From NCBI GenBank assembly GCA_036365455.1, contig JAWQUS010000017.1:558001-622000 (forward strand): a stretch of DNA of 64,000 nucleotides. The letters run 5' to 3'. Each line of letters starts with the position of its first letter. Position 1 is the first letter of the stretch. Source of the DNA: Macrosoma leucophasiata (lineage: Eukaryota > Arthropoda > Insecta > Lepidoptera > Hedylidae). Position numbers and translations under genes: made by a program. The notes beneath the pieces were generated by a model. The model had not been told where the DNA came from, did no database searches, and was given only the letters and a program-made list of their open reading frames with translations. This document shows positions 61,101 to 64,000 of this stretch, in pieces.

Positions 61101-63596
61101 ACATTTTTACCGATTTGTATATAAAGGAAGGAAGGAAAGTACACTTGAGTTCTCTTTTAAGAGGTGTTAGTAGTAAGCGTTATTAAAATTCCTAAATTAC
61201 AATATTCTCCAAATTTGTCTTCAAAAGAATTCTTTAGGGTTAGCTGCGTGTTGGCAACTCCCGTGTTGCAAATGTTACTAGACGACGGTAACTACTTTCC
61301 ATCAGGTGACCTGTCTGCATGTTTGTCGATCTTTTGATGTAGAAAATATAACTTAAAATAATATGTAGCTTTGAAAAAAATTAAAAATAATATTTTTGGG
61401 CCTAGAGGAGGTTATGTTTGGGATGAGATGAGGGAAAGTCGAAGAATCTTTAAGTCTCGCTTACAATGGTGTCAGAATAATCGCGAATAAATACAGATGG
61501 ACATCTTAGCTTCTCAGCATTCTAAGCATGATTTTCGAAATTTTTGGGAAACCACTAATAAGTTGAATTCTAAGCCGAGCTTACCTGTGTCCGTGAACGG
61601 AGTTTCTGATTCGAGGAGTATTGCTGATATGTTTAAGGAACACTTTACTGTTAAATCATCATTAGGGCCTGCGCAGTCTACCTGCATGGTTGAGCCTCAT
61701 GGTCAGGAGATTTATATAAGGTTCACGGCGAATGATGTCAGAAAAGTAATACATTCTATGGTGCGAGGAAAATCTCCTGGCCATGACAGCTTAAGCATTG
61801 AACACTTAAGGCATGCGGGTGATCATTTACCGAAAGTGTAAGCATTACTCTTTAATCTGTGTTTAAACCACGCGTACCTACCACCAGACATGATGAGAAC
61901 TGTGGTGGTACCGATTATAAAGTGCAAAACAGGTAATGTTAGTTATATAAGCAACTACCGGCCGATACGATATCACTGGCAACAGTCTCAGCAAAGGTTC
62001 TTGATAGTTTGCTTAACGCACAACTGAACCAGTATATCAACATTCATGACAACCAATTTGGCTTTAGAGCAGGTTTGTCTACTGAGTCAGCGATATTGTG
62101 CCTTAAGCAAACGGTAAAGTACTATTCCAATAGACGCACTCCTGTATATGCCTGCTTCCTCGACCTCTCGAGGGCGTTTGATCTGGTCTCAGATATCTTA
62201 TGGCAAAAGCTACACAGCACATTGATGCCCACTGAACTAGTACACATTCTTAAGTACTGGTATCTAAATCAAGTCAACGCTGTCCGGTGGTCGAGTGAGA
62301 CATCAGAGCCATACAGGTTGGAGTGTGGCGTGAGGCAAGGGGGGTTGACTTCGCCTACACTTTTAACCTGTACGTAAATGGCCGAATTGAGGAGCTCAGC
62401 AGCACCTATGTTGGCTGCCATATAGATGGCATCAATGTCAACAACATAAGTTATGCCGATGATATGGTGCTTCAGAGTGGCTCAGTTTGTGGCTTGACCA
62501 GACTTATTTCTGTCTGTGAGCGATACGCCCGCACTCATGGTTTGCTATACAACGCAAAAAAGAGCGAATGCATGGTCTTTTGGGCCAGGGGTCGTAAATG
62601 TCCAGATGATGTTCCAACAATCAAGCTTAATGGAACTGTATTGAATAGAGTTCAGCAGTTTAAATATCTTGGACATGTAGTGTCCTCTGAACTGACAGAC
62701 GATGCTGATATAGAAAGAGAGCGAAGGGTCTGTAAGAGCTAATATGATAGTAAGGCGGTTTGCGAAATGCTCGATGGACGTCAAAATCACTCTTTTCAGG
62801 GCATTTTGTACGACATTTTACACTTGCAGTCTGTGGGTAGCGTATGGACAAAGACAATACAACGCCCTTCGGGTCCAGTACAACAATGCCTTTAGGAGGC
62901 TGTTGGGATTGCCCCGTGACTGCAGCGCGTCGGAAATGTTCGCGGCGACACGCGTTGATTGTTTTTACACAACCATGCGTAAGCGGTGCACATCCCTGGG
63001 GCGCAGGATCAGGACCAGCCCCAAAAGCATTCTGAAGGTATTGTCTGAACGTTTTGATTGTCAATATATAAATCATTGCTCGATGATACATCAATTGACA
63101 AATAAGCAATTCACAATGACTCACAAATATTAATTTTTAAGTGTAGTAATGTTTAATGTGAAGTTAGTTATGTCTCTGTGTTGTAAGAGATTTAATTAAT
63201 ATGGAATTAGTTTGTTAAAATTATTAATATGTAATTTGATTGATGAATATTGATTTTGTTTTAATTTGTAATATTTAATTTATTTGACTTTTAATTTGAT
63301 TTTTTATGTGGAAATGAACTATTTTTATATCATGTTTTTATTTTGTACCTACTATGGATCTGTGATCTGAAATAAATGATTAAATTAATAAAATAAATAA
63401 ATAGCACATATTTATTACAACGACAATTAATGAAGGACATAAAGAACCTACCTATGCCGTTAATGATTTTCCGGTACAGCTTCAAATCGAACAAGCGATT
63501 TAAAAATGCAATCTTGTACACCCAGTCTATGAGAGGGGCAGTCATTATGTAAACTAGCCACAAAAAAACGAATGGTAGTGTAGATTGCCAGGCACT
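55045..63596 (-). CDS. Gene C: SLC17-type transporter, last five exons
   Basis: A more diverged third paralog whose 5' part lies right of the window. Exons: 63596-63452, 61050-60927, 60175-60053, 66-bp-class helix exon 56066-55925, and 55121-55045. They correspond to gene B exons 7-11 by order, phase and motif. The 123-bp exon has DITQNFSGTVVIM like gene B's D-L-S-P-N-F-A-G. The last exons give a final helix and a tail ending NHDDTLI with a TAG stop. The NG..SSLPY motif of A and B is replaced by SAWQSTLPFVFLW, so this copy has drifted. A variant poly(A) signal, ATTAAA, lies at 55038-55033. Substrate unknown. Confidence 0.8.
55526..55778 (-). repeat. S2 repeat, full length with small deletion
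   Basis: Inverted unit from the A tail (TTTTTTTATGTAATGGAGC) to CTGGAGCTCTACCACCAGT. Confidence 0.65.
55785..55890 (-). pseudogene. RTE LINE internal fragment
   Basis: Minus-strand codons NVERANEWINRSS and CRGRGRSRRTY match the MSNERMTKQI...RPRLTY part of the RTE copies. Abuts an S2 repeat. Confidence 0.45.
55925..56066 (-). CDS. Gene C exon equivalent to B exon 10
   Basis: 142 bp: MDLSRWRYCFLLLGGFSIVC, then TVFGGSERASWD and NKFGYSN. Matches the SKW/SRW start and the G-S-x-x-x-SW motif of gene B. Confidence 0.78.
56140..56320 (+). mobile_element. Helitron family H2, 3'-truncated
   Basis: Matches H2 from GTTCGTTAGTCTCGCTAAAA to the poly-pyrimidine middle; ends where SINE S1 begins. Confidence 0.55.
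56322..56560 (-). mobile_element. SINE S1
   Basis: 3' end and body; the head is replaced by a second tRNA-like piece (GACTTCGGTAGCTCAGTTGG, 56570) related to 9441-9517. Confidence 0.6.
56916..57356 (+). mobile_element. Helitron family H1, chimeric
   Basis: H1 5' part, then at about 57160-57230 a second H1 start (ACAAATAAATAAAATTTTAG), then one common 3' end (GGGCACAGCTAG). Looks like two copies joined. Confidence 0.65.
57680..58192 (+). pseudogene. RTE-like LINE C-terminal tail and 3' end
   Basis: MTYG-like CVLPMSYGTDMWSLTM, RRLKVTQRAVEREMLGVSLL, then after a frame change IARLKWQWTHSKGHIRRTDG, GRRSIGMPAIRWTDD and RSLWQSLGEAFVQQWASFG. Ends in GATGATGATATG, a degenerate (GAT)n tail typical of these LINEs. 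Confidence 0.72.
58200..58930. other. Intron sequence, no clear feature
   Basis: AT-rich. Only the short motif TTCGGCGAAGCGCCAGA (58496), shared with 56890, stands out. Confidence 0.45.
58935..59165 (-). repeat. R4 repeat, inverted copy
   Basis: Shares the AGCACCGAGAGAACTT, CAGGGCTGGCAGCGCG and TTGCAAATGTTCATAGGC blocks with 14450-14590. Confidence 0.45.
59318..59385 (-). repeat. S2 repeat fragment
   Basis: Inverted 3' piece with AACAAGCATGTAGTTCACAT. Confidence 0.4.
59390..59765 (-). mobile_element. 5S rRNA-derived SINE, best copy
   Basis: On the minus strand, 59710-59663 reads GGTTAAGCACTACGGGCGCG, then GTCGGGTAGTGTGATGGG and TGACCGC. This parallels the conserved GTTAAGCA..GTCGGGCGCGGT..GTA.TTGGATGGGTGACCGC core of insect 5S rRNA. 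The rest of the body is SINE-specific and ends with an (ATT)n tail. Confidence 0.7.
59790..60027 (+). mobile_element. Helitron family H2, nearly complete
   Basis: Starts TCTGTATATATATAAATCAA and runs to ACGAATTTTGCCGGG. It lacks the last CAGCTAG and ends about 26 bp from a gene C donor. Confidence 0.65.
60053..60175 (-). CDS. Gene C exon equivalent to B exon 9
   Basis: 123 bp, the same size as in gene B: ENAKDITQNFSGTVVIMSSF, then VPLATGLIIGDDM. A Helitron fragment ends about 26 bp from its donor. Confidence 0.83.
60245..60556 (-). mobile_element. SINE S1, full length
   Basis: Complete body and head (CTGCCTCAGTAGCGTAGTGG on the minus strand). Confidence 0.72.
60651..60788 (+). repeat. S2 repeat, highly diverged
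   Basis: Recognisable start (CTGGTGGTTGAGCTACAGTG) and A-rich end with a large internal deletion. Confidence 0.4.
60927..61050 (-). CDS. Gene C exon equivalent to B exon 8
   Basis: Encodes ALASVIGLTVVPNLAPNWN, then HLGISVLTGT and QYSGFL. Clear acceptor and GTAAGT donor. Joining the next exon in frame needs one base more than I count, so the length is uncertain by 1 or an indel is present. Confidence 0.65.
61245..61335 (+). repeat. R4 repeat, short piece
   Basis: GTGTTGCAAATGTTACTAGA and CCATCAGGTGACCTGTCTGC correspond to the start of R4. Confidence 0.4.
61402..63403 (+). pseudogene. 5'-truncated non-LTR reverse transcriptase (LINE), plus strand
   Basis: A 2-kb LINE in gene C, opposite to the gene. 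Blocks in changing frames: FRNFWETTNKLNSKPSLPVS; GKSPGHDSLSIEHLRHAGDH; QFGFRAGLSTESAILCLKQT; CFLDLSRAFDLVSDILW; LECGVRQGG; the catalytic box ISYADDMVL near 62455; KSECMVFWARG; and a tail with LRAFCTTFYTCSLWVAYGQR. Stops and frameshifts lie near 61487, 61842 and 62350. The 3' UTR ends in an AAATAAATAAATA tail. The clade is not assigned. Confidence 0.78.
63452..63596 (-). CDS. Gene C exon equivalent to B exon 7
   Basis: 145 bp: SAWQSTLPFVFLWLVYIMTA, then LIDWVYKIAF and YRKIINGI. GTAGGT donor. 12 bases longer than in A and B, so the frame is kept. Confidence 0.8.
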
Positions 63597-63639
63597 CTGA
63601 AATAAGAAATTCGTTGTATGTGGAAACAAATATTTTCAA

Positions 63640-64000
63640 AATTCATCCAACAAATTTGATTTTGTGGTATCAAAGGTGAAATTGGACACATTTATGTCAA
63701 AATGTCAAACCAACCCACAAATTAATTATCAGCATAACTTCATACCATAAATTCCACTTGTAACTGCTAAAATTTACCATCCATAAATTAATGATCAAAG
63801 TTACATTTAAGCATAACTGTAGCCAATTATTTTATTGGGTAATGCAGCCGCACTATGTATTCATATCATGTAACAACAGTAAACATTATGATATAGCCAA
63901 CAGCAAACAACAACATAAATAAGATTTCAACGTCAATGCTTTGCCGATGGCGAGCCTATTGACATCTTCACCTGATGTCACCACAGAAAAACATGCTAAA
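63640..64000. other. Gene C intron, no clear feature
   Basis: AT-rich; only a doubtful S1-like scrap (GATGGCGAGCCTATTGACAT, 63947) is visible. Confidence 0.4.

Noticed and set aside
62660..63124. 154-codon minus-strand ORF
   Set aside because: Antisense of the plus-strand LINE RT tail, which has recognisable RT blocks.

Overview
The window is animal (insect) genomic DNA, most likely from a moth or butterfly. It is AT-rich and intron-rich, with small exons bounded by GT-AG splice sites. It is packed with repeats typical of Lepidoptera: several short Helitron families ending in hairpin + CTAG, tRNA-derived SINEs, RTE- and CR1-like LINEs, a mariner, and TTA/TAA-flanked MITEs. No bacterial-style operon, CRISPR array or rRNA gene is present. 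The species call is an inference from repeat style and protein family.

The only host protein-coding genes I can support are three tandem paralogs, all on the minus strand. They encode SLC17-type (sialin / putative inorganic phosphate cotransporter) major facilitator proteins. Gene A (exons 1-8, 22012 down to 1046) runs off the left edge. Gene B (11 exons, 50504 down to 26606) is complete and encodes 539 residues. Gene C (its last five exons, 63596 down to 55045) starts beyond the right edge. Exon sizes and phases are almost identical between paralogs, so the cluster arose by tandem duplication.

Layout: 1-22012 is gene A, whose introns hold Helitrons, SINEs, foldbacks, an RTE copy nested in a Helitron, a MITE and a mariner. 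22013-26605 is the A/B intergenic interval (Helitrons, SINEs, simple-repeat-rich elements). 26606-50504 is gene B. Its introns host a CR1-like LINE with both ORFs (30470-34400), an RTE-like LINE (35190-37600), two shorter RTE copies, a PIF/Harbinger-like element and a decayed autonomous Helitron (43504-46139). 50505-55044 is the B/C intergenic interval, with a GC-rich unknown segment at 51230-51865. 55045-64000 is gene C, with LINE fragments in its introns.

The genes do not form a pathway. They are duplicated plasma- or organelle-membrane transporters that probably diverged in substrate or tissue use. The repeats are independent parasites; several lie within 10-30 bp of transporter splice donors. 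The most notable non-gene signals are a SINE with a recognisable 5S rRNA internal-promoter region, three near-identical copies of one 185-bp Helitron family, LINE insertions with clear target-site duplications, and several long perfect or near-perfect inverted repeats.
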